Notes under the pieces: generated by a model
What the model was told of the DNA's origin: nothing
What the model saw: only the letters and a program-made list of their open reading frames with translations
Databases searched by the model: none
Shown here: positions 26,843 through 35,654 of the stretch, in pieces
How the letters are laid out: each line of letters begins with the position of its first letter
How positions within the stretch are numbered: the first letter of the stretch is position 1
Origin: Desulfopila sp. IMCC35008
GTDB taxonomy: Bacteria > Desulfobacterota > Desulfobulbia > Desulfobulbales > Desulfocapsaceae
Length of the DNA stretch: 64,000 bases
NCBI RefSeq assembly: GCF_010646885.2
Contig: NZ_CP050700.1
Span: 1,247,501 to 1,311,500, forward strand
Reading direction: 5' to 3'
Made by a program: the position numbers and the translations under genes

Positions 26843-28255
26843 TTACATAATCGTTTTCATGGTGCTTTGAGCTATCTCAAGGAACTGTGAAGGTACAACA
26901 CCCATTATGATGATCACCAGGATGAGGAGCACCGATGCGATATTGGTCAGGAAGTTGCCATTCACCGCTTCACGTCCTTCAGGGTCGGTACAGAATGTAA
27001 GCCGTACCACTGAGAGATAATAATAGATAGCAATAGCGGTATTAATAGCAGCCAGAATGACTAACAGGAGATAATCTTCCTTTAAGGCACCGACCAGGAG
27101 CATAAATTTTCCGGTAAATCCAACAAAAGGCGGAATACCGGCCAGAGAAAATAAACCGACCGTGAGGGTGATGGCCAAAAGTGGTGATCTTTTGTGAAGA
27201 CCGGTGAGATCTTCGATAGCAAGATTTTCACCTTGTGGTGCCACAGAACATATAACCAGAAAACAGGCGAGGTTCATGAAAGCATAACCTGTTATATAGT
27301 ATAGAGAAGTTGCATATCCTGTTGCATGGAAGGTTATCAGACCGAGTAGCACAAAACCGGCATGAGCAATACCGGAGAAACCCAGCATGCGCTTGAAGTC
27401 TTTTTGTACTAGCGCTGAGAGGTTGCCGTAAAACATTGAAAGTACGGCACAGACCATAAGCACATTTACGATAGCGTCGCCACTGCCGCTTGCCAGTATG
27501 ACGAAACGTATTAACATGGCCACGGCTGCAATCTTGGGTACAGCAGCTATAAAGGCTGTTGTCTCGTTAGAAGCACCCTCATAAACGTCCGGTACCCAGA
27601 AGTGCATGGGAAACAGGGCCAGTTTATAGAAGAAGCCGGCTAATACCATGGTGGAGGCAACGACAACAGCGGGCTCAGTGTAAATATCCGATAGTTTAAC
27701 AACAATATCTGCAAGCCTGGTAGTACCGGTAAGTCCAAACAGGTAGCTCATACCAAAAAGCATGAAACCGGTGGCTGCCACACCAAAAAGCAGATACTTG
27801 ATGCCAGCTTCCATCTGCCCTTTTGAGCCGAAACGTTCGTCTCTCATAGGAACCATGACATAAACAGCAAAAGAGGACAGCTCAAGCGCCACAAAGATTG
27901 CCAGGAGTTCAACGCTGGAGACGAGCATGACCAGACCGAGTACGGACATGCTCAGGAAAATATAATATTCGGCCCGTACCTTGGCCTTTATGCCGGGAAG
28001 TTTATCAGTGAAAATGACGACAAACAGGGTTGCCAGGATGATGAGGGCCTTGAACGTCTGTGAGAAGAGGTCCACGTTGTATGCGCTGAAAAAGAGCTCA
28101 CCACTATTATTAAGAGTGGCGAGTGTTGCGGCCAGTGCAACAGTGAAACAAACGATCGCGGTATTGCGGATAGTTTCAGCCGGGTAAGATCCAAGGCTGA
28201 GACCAAAGAATATCAGACCGGCGCCCAGTAGCATTAACTCAGGTAAAAATAGCAT
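26843..28255 (-). CDS. nuoN: Complex I subunit N
   Basis: Proton-translocating antiporter-like subunit of respiratory complex I, 470 residues, last gene of the nuo operon. It shows the expected 14-helix hydrophobic profile, the glutamate of 'LLAIFVALELSSFAVYV', the lysine in 'GFFYKLALFPMHFWVPDVYEGA' and the block 'QKDFKRMLGFSGIAHAGFVLLG'. AAGGT lies 6 nt upstream of the ATG. It follows nuoM by 21 nt and is followed by a strong terminator. Confidence 0.95.
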   Translation of the reverse strand: MLFLPELMLLGAGLIFFGLSLGSYPAETIRNTAIVCFTVALAATLATLNNSGELFFSAYNVDLFSQTFKALIILATLFVVIFTDKLPGIKAKVRAEYYIFLSMSVLGLVMLVSSVELLAIFVALELSSFAVYVMVPMRDERFGSKGQMEAGIKYLLFGVAATGFMLFGMSYLFGLTGTTRLADIVVKLSDIYTEPAVVVASTMVLAGFFYKLALFPMHFWVPDVYEGASNETTAFIAAVPKIAAVAMLIRFVILASGSGDAIVNVLMVCAVLSMFYGNLSALVQKDFKRMLGFSGIAHAGFVLLGLITFHATGYATSLYYITGYAFMNLACFLVICSVAPQGENLAIEDLTGLHKRSPLLAITLTVGLFSLAGIPPFVGFTGKFMLLVGALKEDYLLLVILAAINTAIAIYYYLSVVRLTFCTDPEGREAVNGNFLTNIASVLLILVIIIMGVVPSQFLEIAQSTMKTIM

Positions 28256-28276
28256 CTGTGTACCTTTAGTATCTCG

Positions 28277-29800
28277 TTATCGAACGATGGTTTCAGCGAT
28301 TGCCAGGGCCTGACTGGAGTATGCCTGAAAATCGTTTATCAGGCCGACAACGCTGGTATGCATTAAGTTAATAAACGGTTTCGGTCCAAGCCCGATCCAT
28401 AGTACAAAAAAGAGGAACGGGGCAAGGGTCACAATTTCCCTGGCATTGAGATCTTTGAGCCAGGATTGGTCAGGATTATCTGTGCCGCCCCAGACAACTT
28501 TCTGCAGCATCCTCAGCATGTAGGCTGCGGCAAGGACCGCACCGGGGATCGCTGCAAGGGCTATAAGTACGCTGTGCCTGAAAGTACCGGCGAGAATCAT
28601 GAATTCACCGATGAAACTGTTGGTGCCTGGGAAGCCGAAAGAGGACAGGGAAAAGAAACCGAGGAAGGTGACATAAACAGGCATATACTGGCCGACACCT
28701 GTGGCGTCACGTAATTCCCGGCTGTGGGTTCTTTCATAAATCATACCGACACAGATGAAGAGGGCGCCGGTGGTTATACCGTGATTGACCATTTGCAGGA
28801 TGGCACCCTCAATACCCTCTACATTAAGAACGAAGATACCAAGGGTTACAAACCCCATGTGACCGACAGATGAGTATGCTATCAGTTTCTTCATGTCGGT
28901 CTGGGCAAGGGCTGTAAAACCCCCGTAGATAATGCCCGCGATAGAGAGCCAGAGCACAAACGGCATCATCGTCATGGTAGCCTCTGGCGTAATGGGCAGA
29001 GCAAAACGGAGGAAGCCGTAGGTTCCCATTTTAAGTAGGATGGAGGCAAGCACCACGGAACCGGCGGTCGGTGCTTCAACGTGAGCTGCCGGTAACCATG
29101 TATGGAATGGAAACATGGGAACCTTGATAGCAAATGCCAGAAAGAAGGCAATAAAGAGCAGGATCTGGGCTGTTGAGCTGTATCCCTTCCACATCATGTC
29201 CGGGATAAAAAAGCTGTAGTCGTTGGTAATGTAAAGCCAGATTATACCAACCAGCAGGAGCACTGACCCTGCAAGGGTATAGAGAAAGAACTTGATAGAA
29301 GCATAAATTTTACGCGGACCGCCCCAGATACCAATGAGTAAGTACATAGGTATCAGCATCGCTTCCCACAGGATGTAAAACAGTACGAAGTCGAGTGCCA
29401 CAAAGACACCTATCATCGCAGCTTCCATGATCAGCAGGCAAATCATAAATGATTGTACCCTGGTTTTGATGTAAGCCCATGACGCCAGCACACAAAACGG
29501 CATAATGAAGGTGGTCATGATGAGCAGCAGGATGGAGATACCATCAACACCTATGACATATTGAATATTGAGTGACTCAATCCAACTATGTTTTTCGACA
29601 AACTGGAAGTTGGTGGTCGTCCGGTCAAAACCTATGAGGACAGGCAGGGAGATTCCGGCGATCACCGTGGTGATGGCAAGGCTCCACCAGCGGGCGAAAT
29701 CCTCATTGTTCACCAGCAGCAGGAGAAGTGCACCTGCTATCGGCAGGAAAATAAGGATGCTGAGATAGGGAGCACCCGTATTGAGTATAAGCTGATCCAT
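28277..29800 (-). CDS. nuoM: Complex I subunit M
   Basis: Antiporter-like proton-pumping subunit of complex I, 507 residues. It has the family's key charged residues: glutamate in 'FVLFYILWEAMLIPMYLLIG', lysine in 'AFAIKVPMFPFHTWLPAAHVEAP' and 'TDMKKLIAYSSVGHMGFV'. The N-terminal 'LSILIFLPIAGALLLLLV' is typical of NuoM. It lies between the NuoL-like gene and nuoN with short spacers. Confidence 0.95.
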   Translation of the reverse strand: MDQLILNTGAPYLSILIFLPIAGALLLLLVNNEDFARWWSLAITTVIAGISLPVLIGFDRTTTNFQFVEKHSWIESLNIQYVIGVDGISILLLIMTTFIMPFCVLASWAYIKTRVQSFMICLLIMEAAMIGVFVALDFVLFYILWEAMLIPMYLLIGIWGGPRKIYASIKFFLYTLAGSVLLLVGIIWLYITNDYSFFIPDMMWKGYSSTAQILLFIAFFLAFAIKVPMFPFHTWLPAAHVEAPTAGSVVLASILLKMGTYGFLRFALPITPEATMTMMPFVLWLSIAGIIYGGFTALAQTDMKKLIAYSSVGHMGFVTLGIFVLNVEGIEGAILQMVNHGITTGALFICVGMIYERTHSRELRDATGVGQYMPVYVTFLGFFSLSSFGFPGTNSFIGEFMILAGTFRHSVLIALAAIPGAVLAAAYMLRMLQKVVWGGTDNPDQSWLKDLNAREIVTLAPFLFFVLWIGLGPKPFINLMHTSVVGLINDFQAYSSQALAIAETIVR

Positions 29801-29825
29801 TACCAGTAGTCCTTAATCGGTTGAA

Positions 29826-31616
29826 TTAGAGCCAGGCAAACGCAAACAGAGCGATAGCTGCAAACGTTATCGTAATACAGAGGGTGTGCTGGATCTGCCC
29901 CCGCTGCAGGGTGCGGCTTACAAAACCGCCAAAGCTTCGTACCAGACGGGCGATTCCGTCGACAACCCCGTCAATGCCATGCCAGTCAAACCAGCCCCAG
30001 AACTTGGCAGTGGTCATTAGTGAGACAAGACCGACGACACGGTATACTTCGCCCCAGGCGTTATCAATCGCCTGGATAGGTTTACTTGCGAGCCAGAGAA
30101 AACCCTTGCCGCCCTTGCGGTAAAACCAGTCGAGATCGAGGCTGATTGTGGGACGGGCAATGAGTTTATCCTTAAAGAAGTAGAAGCCTACTACTGTAAG
30201 GGCAAGTATCTGCAACGTCTCACTTAAGTGGTAACTGGAGTACGGATGGTACTGCACATCGTGAAACGGCAGCATGTCGTAGAGAAACGGTAGGTAGCAA
30301 CCGACCAGCAAACAGAAAAAGGAGGAGGTCGCCATGGCCGCGAGCATATTTCCGGGAGGATCGCAGGCTTTCTCCCACGTCTCTTCCGAACAACGACTTT
30401 CTCCGAAAAAGAGCAGGTAGGGAAGTCGCAGACCGGCCACAAGAAATGTTCCGGCAGAGACCATGGTCAACAAAAATCCGGCCAGGAGCATGTGCTCTTC
30501 AAAACTGGCGGAGATGATCATCGATTTCGAAACGAACCCGGAAAGGAACGGGAAAGCAGAAACAGAAAGCGATCCTATCAACAGGAACAGGAATGTGAGG
30601 GGCATCTTTTTATAGAGCCCACCAAGTTCCGTAAATTTTGATTTGCCGGTCGAATAAACGACCGAACCTACCGCCATGAAAAGGAGTCCCTTATATAATA
30701 TATGGGCGAAGGCATGCGCGGCGGTACCGTTTATGGCAAGTGCTGTACCGATGCCGACACCGGTTACCATGTAGCCTACCTGGCTGACGATCTCCCAACC
30801 GAGAAGTCTTCTGATATCGTTTTCGAACAGGGCGTAGATGATACCAAGAATGGCCATGATAACACCGAGCACGATCAGTATGTCGAATCCTGCACAGGCT
30901 CTGGCTAAGGTGTAAATCGCAGTTTTGGTAGTAAACGCGCACATGAAGACGGCGCCGGTGATAGTCGCCTTGCTATATGCATCAGGTAGCCAGGAGTGCA
31001 GGGGAGGTACAGCAGCGTTCAGCATCAGTCCGATCATGATCAGCCAGCTATACGTCTGCATGTTGCCTTCATCCATGTGGACGAAAGAGAGATCTCCGGT
31101 TGCCTGGTACCTGAGTACAAATCCGAGCAGCAGGACAAGGCCACCGAAGGTATGTACCAGCAGGTATCTGTAGCCGGCGGCAAGAGCCCCGTCCTCTTTA
31201 TTGAACCAGACCAGGAAGGTAGAGGCAAAGGCCATCATTTCCCAGAACAGGAACAGCACCAGATAGTCACCGCACAGGATAACCCCAAGGGAACCCGCCA
31301 CATAAAACCAGGCGGCGATATGATGCCAGTCATTCTTGACATGAATACCGTAGAGTGTCCCGATCACGCACATTAGTGCCATGATAAACAGGAACACAAA
31401 GGAGAGATCATCGACACGACCAAAAGTCAGTGTCCAGTTCCCCATGAAGGTGAACACACCATACGTTCCTTTCATTGTACCGAGCCATAGCACATCGCAA
31501 AATGTGGTCAGAGGTACCATAAAAAGATAGATTTTCCTGAACGGATCCTTGATGAATGGCAGGAGTATCGCACCCACTATCAGGATCAGGGCAGGATGGA
31601 TAAAACTAGTTGTCAT
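29826..31616 (-). CDS. nuoL: NuoL-like complex I antiporter subunit with C-terminal lateral helix
   Basis: 596-residue antiporter-like subunit that appears to fill the NuoL position. The N-terminal two-thirds are the antiporter core with glutamate in 'VLFLFWEMMAFASTFLVWF'. The C-terminal 130 residues ('LDLDWFYRKGGKG', 'GIDGVVDGIARLVR', then a final membrane helix) resemble the lateral amphipathic helix and anchor of NuoL. Odd point: the lysine expected before the 'PLHxWLP' motif is replaced by asparagine ('MLNAAVPPLHSWLPDAY'). The ATG has GGAGG 7 nt upstream inside the preceding small gene and overlaps its end by 11 nt. Similar proteins are often annotated as Na+/H+ antiporter subunit D. Confidence 0.85.
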   Translation of the reverse strand: MTTSFIHPALILIVGAILLPFIKDPFRKIYLFMVPLTTFCDVLWLGTMKGTYGVFTFMGNWTLTFGRVDDLSFVFLFIMALMCVIGTLYGIHVKNDWHHIAAWFYVAGSLGVILCGDYLVLFLFWEMMAFASTFLVWFNKEDGALAAGYRYLLVHTFGGLVLLLGFVLRYQATGDLSFVHMDEGNMQTYSWLIMIGLMLNAAVPPLHSWLPDAYSKATITGAVFMCAFTTKTAIYTLARACAGFDILIVLGVIMAILGIIYALFENDIRRLLGWEIVSQVGYMVTGVGIGTALAINGTAAHAFAHILYKGLLFMAVGSVVYSTGKSKFTELGGLYKKMPLTFLFLLIGSLSVSAFPFLSGFVSKSMIISASFEEHMLLAGFLLTMVSAGTFLVAGLRLPYLLFFGESRCSEETWEKACDPPGNMLAAMATSSFFCLLVGCYLPFLYDMLPFHDVQYHPYSSYHLSETLQILALTVVGFYFFKDKLIARPTISLDLDWFYRKGGKGFLWLASKPIQAIDNAWGEVYRVVGLVSLMTTAKFWGWFDWHGIDGVVDGIARLVRSFGGFVSRTLQRGQIQHTLCITITFAAIALFAFAWL

Positions 31617-31857
31617 AGTAGTCCTCCCTGGTCATGATGCCGCTCTTCCCGATCCAGCTTGCGACATAGATAAGCACCACACAGGCAATGAGGCCGAAGA
31701 AGGACCAGAAACCGGGGATCTTCTCCATCCAGGTGTGTGCATGGTGTGTGTCAACAAATACAGCGCTCCACAAGATGATCAGTATGATCATGCCGACGAA
31801 GACCTGCTTCACCGTTTGTGGACGTTCTTTCAGGTAATCGATGAAATTCACAATCAT
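31606..31857 (-). CDS. Small two-helix membrane protein in the nuo operon
   Basis: An 83-residue protein with a basic N-terminus, two predicted membrane helices ('VFVGMIILIILWSAVFVD' and 'FWSFFGLIACVVLIYVASW') separated by a histidine-rich loop ('DTHHAHTWMEK'), and an acidic C-terminal end ('REDYYDN'). I chose the ATG at 31857 because it overlaps the upstream stop as ATGA with GGTGACAGG just before it. It overlaps the downstream nuoL-like gene by 11 nt. Tight coupling on both sides implies it is a component or assembly factor of this complex. No family recognised. Confidence 0.75.
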   Translation of the reverse strand: MIVNFIDYLKERPQTVKQVFVGMIILIILWSAVFVDTHHAHTWMEKIPGFWSFFGLIACVVLIYVASWIGKSGIMTREDYYDN

Positions 31858-33335
31858 CCTGTCACCGCCTTTACGAATTGCAACATGTATTGAGGGAATA
31901 TGCCGATTAAAACGGATATGAAACATGCGATCAGGATCGGGATAAGCATGGATAAGGGTGCTTCCTTTACTTTTGTATATTCCGTGCCTGATGGCGGTTT
32001 ACCAAAAAAAGCCTTGTATGTGACCGGTGCGAAGTACGCAGCGTTCAGGATAGTACTTGCCAGCAATATAAAGAGGATGCCGAGCTGATGTGCCTCGACG
32101 GAACCGACGAGCAAATTCCATTTGGTGATGAAACCGGCAACCGGCGGTGCTCCGATCATAGAGAGTGAAGCTATACCAAATGCACCGAAAGTAAACGGCA
32201 TGGCCTTACCGAGCCCCTCCATCTCTGAGATGTACTTCTTGTGAGTAACCACGTAGATAGCACCGGCACAGAAGAAGAGGGTGATCTTGGAGAATGCGTG
32301 GTTGACAATATGTATCAATCCGCCTTGAATGCCGGGGACAGAGAGCAGGGCTACACCAAGGATAATGTAGGAAAGCTGGCTGACCGTGGAGTAGGCGAGT
32401 CGTGATTTGAGGTTATCTTTTGAAAGCGCGATCACCGAGGCCATAATAATGGTGAACCCGACAAAATAGGCCGTCGGTATACCAAGATTAAAGGCCTCCA
32501 TCAGGTCAACACCGAATACGTAAAGCATTGTCCTGGTTGTGCAGAACACGCCGACCTTCACAACGGCAACAGCGTGGAGCAAAGCAGAAACCGGTGTTGG
32601 TGCAACCATGGCACCCGGCAGCCAGTGATGGAAGGGCATAATGCCGTTCTTGGCAAACCCGAACAGGCAGAAAACATAGAGCATGGTCACAAGAGCCCGG
32701 TTGGCATCACCACTGAAAACACCTTCGTGGATGTTATGTGGGAAGTCCAAAGTGCCTGTCAGCACATAGATAAGTATCATGGCTGGAAGCAGGAACATCT
32801 TGGCGGTCGTTGTCAGGTAAACAATATATTTTCTTGCACCGTCATATCCTTCCTTGTCCTGGTGATGGGCAACAAGCGGGTAGGTGCAGACCGAGACAAC
32901 TTCGTAGAACAGGTACAGGGTGAAGAGATTGTCTGAGAAGGCAACACCGATGGCACCAAAAATCGCCAGGGCGAAACAGGCATTGAATCGGGTCTGGGCA
33001 TGTTCCTTCAAACCTCTCATATAGCCCATGGAGTAAAAAACTGCGATGGTCCACAGCGAAGATGCTACCAAGGCAAATATCATGGACATCGCGTCGGCAC
33101 GCAGAGTGACGGAGACGCCGGGCAACAGGGAAAACATTTGGAAGACGAGGGTCTGTCCGTTCAAAACGGGTTTGATCATGAAGCAGACAGTACCAAGAAG
33201 CAATATGGAGGAAACCGATGAGATGCCCTCACGAATATTTTCTTCTTTGCCCCGGAACATGACCCCCAAGGTTCCAATCAGGGGTATGAGCAGGGCAACA
33301 AGCAGGAGCGGGGAATGAACGGTGTTATATTCCAT
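31854..33335 (-). CDS. MrpD-like antiporter subunit, extra complex I pump module
   Basis: 493-residue membrane protein of the NuoL/M/N-MrpD superfamily. Key residues are present: glutamate in 'TLYLFYEVVSVCTYPLVAHH', lysine in 'FGFAKNGIMPFHHWLPGAM', a second lysine in 'HAVAVVKVGVF' and 'KDNLKSRLAYSTVSQLSY'. It lacks the long C-terminal lateral helix of NuoL. With the L-like, M and N genes it makes four antiporter-type subunits in the operon. AAGGA is 8-9 nt upstream of the ATG. It sits directly after nuoK, where nuoL normally sits, so some annotations would call it nuoL. Confidence 0.88.
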   Translation of the reverse strand: MEYNTVHSPLLLVALLIPLIGTLGVMFRGKEENIREGISSVSSILLLGTVCFMIKPVLNGQTLVFQMFSLLPGVSVTLRADAMSMIFALVASSLWTIAVFYSMGYMRGLKEHAQTRFNACFALAIFGAIGVAFSDNLFTLYLFYEVVSVCTYPLVAHHQDKEGYDGARKYIVYLTTTAKMFLLPAMILIYVLTGTLDFPHNIHEGVFSGDANRALVTMLYVFCLFGFAKNGIMPFHHWLPGAMVAPTPVSALLHAVAVVKVGVFCTTRTMLYVFGVDLMEAFNLGIPTAYFVGFTIIMASVIALSKDNLKSRLAYSTVSQLSYIILGVALLSVPGIQGGLIHIVNHAFSKITLFFCAGAIYVVTHKKYISEMEGLGKAMPFTFGAFGIASLSMIGAPPVAGFITKWNLLVGSVEAHQLGILFILLASTILNAAYFAPVTYKAFFGKPPSGTEYTKVKEAPLSMLIPILIACFISVLIGIFPQYMLQFVKAVTG

Positions 33336-33349
33336 GCCGGATAATCCTT

Positions 33350-33679
33350 TTAGCCTTTGAGATTTACAACATCTTCGGCATCAATTGATCTGTAGTGCCG
33401 ATAGATTGCAATAACTATACTGAGGCCGATGGCAGCTTCTGCTGCCGCTATTGCCATGATAAACAGGGCAAATATCTGCCCGGTAGCCGGGTCGGGTGCC
33501 GCGAAGCGGTTAAAGGTCATGAAGTTGAGCGAGGCACCGACCAGAATCATCTCTGCCGCAATAAGCATCCCAATCAACGTACGCCGGGTAATCAGTCCAT
33601 ATACGCCCATGCCGAACAGAACAGCGGCAACGAGCAGGTATGCGGTCATGGAGTTATGCAGATTCCAGATAGCCATCAA
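33350..33679 (-). CDS. nuoK: Complex I subunit K
   Basis: 109-residue membrane subunit of complex I with three helices and the two conserved membrane glutamates ('LIAAEMILVGASLNFM' and 'AIAAAEAAIGLSIVI') that belong to the proton-transfer axis next to NuoA/J. Its start overlaps nuoJ by 4 nt (ATGA), and the MrpD-like gene follows after 14 nt. Confidence 0.96.
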   Translation of the reverse strand: MMAIWNLHNSMTAYLLVAAVLFGMGVYGLITRRTLIGMLIAAEMILVGASLNFMTFNRFAAPDPATGQIFALFIMAIAAAEAAIGLSIVIAIYRHYRSIDAEDVVNLKG

Positions 33680-34200
33680 CTTTTCCTCCCTTCACGTGCA
33701 ATAACAATAGCTCCGATAATGGCAATGAGCAGGACAATGGAAATAAGCTCAAAGACCATGGAGTAGTTGGTGAGCAACTGGGTACCGATGACCTCAACCG
33801 AACCGTCGTTGATTTTTGGCTCGTTGATCCAGGGGCTTTTCAGGGCGACTAAAGACAAGCCTGTAGTCAGCAATGCCGCTGTGATAAAGCCAATGGGACC
33901 GGCGATGGCCTTAATTCGGCTGGGTGTTGACTGTTCTTCAGGGGCAGCGAGCATGATGGCAAACGAGATGGTGACAGCTACGGCTCCAACGTAGATCAGC
34001 ACCTGCATCATAGCTACAAAAGGAGAGTTGAGATAATAATAGAGGGCGCCGACCCCAATAAAGCAGGTTATGAGACCGGCCACCGCCCGGACAAGCCGTT
34101 CGGCATTACAGGCGATCATGCCACCGGTGATGGTGATGCCGATGGTGATAATGAAAATCAGCCCTACAAGGCCGTCACCACTGAACAGGGATGGATTCAT
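33676..34200 (-). CDS. nuoJ: Complex I subunit J
   Basis: 174-residue membrane subunit of complex I. Five hydrophobic segments are visible, including the conserved 'FVAMMQVLIYVGAVAVTISFAIML' region around the pi-bulge helix that takes part in coupling. The C-terminal helix ('ELISIVLLIAIIGAIVIA') precedes a short basic end. It overlaps nuoI and nuoK by 4 nt each. Confidence 0.95.
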   Translation of the reverse strand: MNPSLFSGDGLVGLIFIITIGITITGGMIACNAERLVRAVAGLITCFIGVGALYYYLNSPFVAMMQVLIYVGAVAVTISFAIMLAAPEEQSTPSRIKAIAGPIGFITAALLTTGLSLVALKSPWINEPKINDGSVEVIGTQLLTNYSMVFELISIVLLIAIIGAIVIAREGRKS

Positions 34201-34637
34201 CTGTTACGGTCCTCCAGTCGTTTCAGGAGATCAAAATAGAAGTCTTCCTTGCGGGTACTTGCCAGGTTGTACTCCTTGGAAAAGTCGAGCGCGTCAAATT
34301 TGCATGCCTCAACACAGGAGCCGCAAAGAGAGCATTTGGTGAAATCAAGTTTATAGACTGTCAGTGCCTTCTTTTTAGACCCTTCGACCTTTTCGCCTTT
34401 CAGGGAGATACAATCGGATGGGCAGGCGCGTTGACAGGCCATGCAGACAATACATTTCGGTTTTCCATCATCGTCTTCTATAAGTTCCACATGCCCGCGA
34501 TACCGCTTGGGCATTGGGATCGTCTCATAGGGGTAGGAGACCGTTACGACCGGTTTGAAAAACTCCTTGAAGGTAATGGCCATACCCTGCAGGAGGCTCC
34601 AGAGTCCTTGGAATATTTCGCTGAAATAGGTACCCAT
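34197..34637 (-). CDS. nuoI: Complex I subunit I (2 x [4Fe-4S])
   Basis: 146-residue ferredoxin-like subunit that carries electrons through clusters N6a/N6b to NuoB. Two complete CxxCxxCxxxC motifs are present (C62-C65-C68-C72 with C76, and C102-C105-C108-C112). With no NuoE, F or G encoded here, this subunit is the likely entry point for electrons, perhaps from ferredoxin; that donor is inference. It overlaps nuoJ by 4 nt and lies 2 nt after nuoH. Confidence 0.95.
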   Translation of the reverse strand: MGTYFSEIFQGLWSLLQGMAITFKEFFKPVVTVSYPYETIPMPKRYRGHVELIEDDDGKPKCIVCMACQRACPSDCISLKGEKVEGSKKKALTVYKLDFTKCSLCGSCVEACKFDALDFSKEYNLASTRKEDFYFDLLKRLEDRNR

Positions 34638-34639
34638 GT

Positions 34640-35644
34640 TTAAAAGACCTTGAGTAATCCTGCAGTGAAGAGCAGGTTAAAAAGTGAAAGCGGAATAAGA
34701 ATCTTCCAGGAGAGATTCAACAGGCCGTAAATGGTTGTTCTGGGGAAGGTCCAGCGGATCCAGATAAATGTGGCGATAAGGATGTAGATTTTCAGTAGGA
34801 ACCAGAAGACGCCGGGTATAAAGTTTAAAAATGGAAACGGTGCGTACCAGCCACCAAGGAAAAGAATGGTCGTAAGGCAGGCGCCGATAACAATGTTGGC
34901 GTACTCAGCCATGAAGAAGAGGCCAAAACCCATAGAACCATATTCAATGTGAAAGCCGGCGACGAGTTCACTTTCAGCCTCGCCGAGATCAAACGGTGCC
35001 CGGTTGGTTTCTGCCAGTGTACAGGTGAAAAAGATCAGGAAGGAAAAAGGCATCAGAATATTGTGGCCTTCTCCAAACAGCGGGAAAACATTCCAGTTGA
35101 GGAAAGAGCCGCTCTGACTCCGGACAATTTCCATCAGGTCCAGTGAGCCGGTTATGAATACAACGGTCATGGCGGTGATAAGCATCGGGATCTCGTAGGC
35201 GACACATTGCGATACGGATCGGACTGCGGACATCATCGCATACTTGTTACGAGAACTCCAACCTGCAAAAAGCAGTGCCATGGACCCGCTGGAGGCAAAA
35301 GCGAATATCATGATAAGTCCGATATTCATGTTACGTGCCACGATGACCTCACTGAACGGGATCGTCACAAAGCTCATAATTGCCGGGAACATGGCCAGAA
35401 CCGGCGCTGTCATAAAAAGGAGTTTGTCAGCGCCGCCAGGAATGAGCAGCTGTTTGGCCATCAGTTTAACACCGTCGAGTGGCGGCTGGAATAAACCAAA
35501 CGGACCGTTAATGTTGGGACCTGGTCTACGCTGGATACGCGCGGCACCCCTTCGCTCACACCACACAAGGTAAGCGGCATTAAGAGCCGCAAAAGCTATA
35601 GCGATGATGACGGCGGCTATCACATTGATCAATGTTGTGCTCAT
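34640..35644 (-). CDS. nuoH: Complex I subunit H
   Basis: 334-residue membrane subunit that forms the quinone chamber and links the hydrophilic arm to the pump modules. Typical stretches are 'ERRGAARIQRRPGPNING' near the N-terminus and 'LAETNRAPFDLGEAESELVAGFHIEYG'-type quinone-site residues (TNRAPFDLGEAESELVAGF). The ATG at 35644 has AAGGA about 8 nt upstream and lies 10 nt after nuoD; a longer in-frame start at 35665 would overlap nuoD and lacks support. Confidence 0.96.
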   Translation of the reverse strand: MSTTLINVIAAVIIAIAFAALNAAYLVWCERRGAARIQRRPGPNINGPFGLFQPPLDGVKLMAKQLLIPGGADKLLFMTAPVLAMFPAIMSFVTIPFSEVIVARNMNIGLIMIFAFASSGSMALLFAGWSSRNKYAMMSAVRSVSQCVAYEIPMLITAMTVVFITGSLDLMEIVRSQSGSFLNWNVFPLFGEGHNILMPFSFLIFFTCTLAETNRAPFDLGEAESELVAGFHIEYGSMGFGLFFMAEYANIVIGACLTTILFLGGWYAPFPFLNFIPGVFWFLLKIYILIATFIWIRWTFPRTTIYGLLNLSWKILIPLSLFNLLFTAGLLKVF

Positions 35645-35654
35645 AATGATTTCC

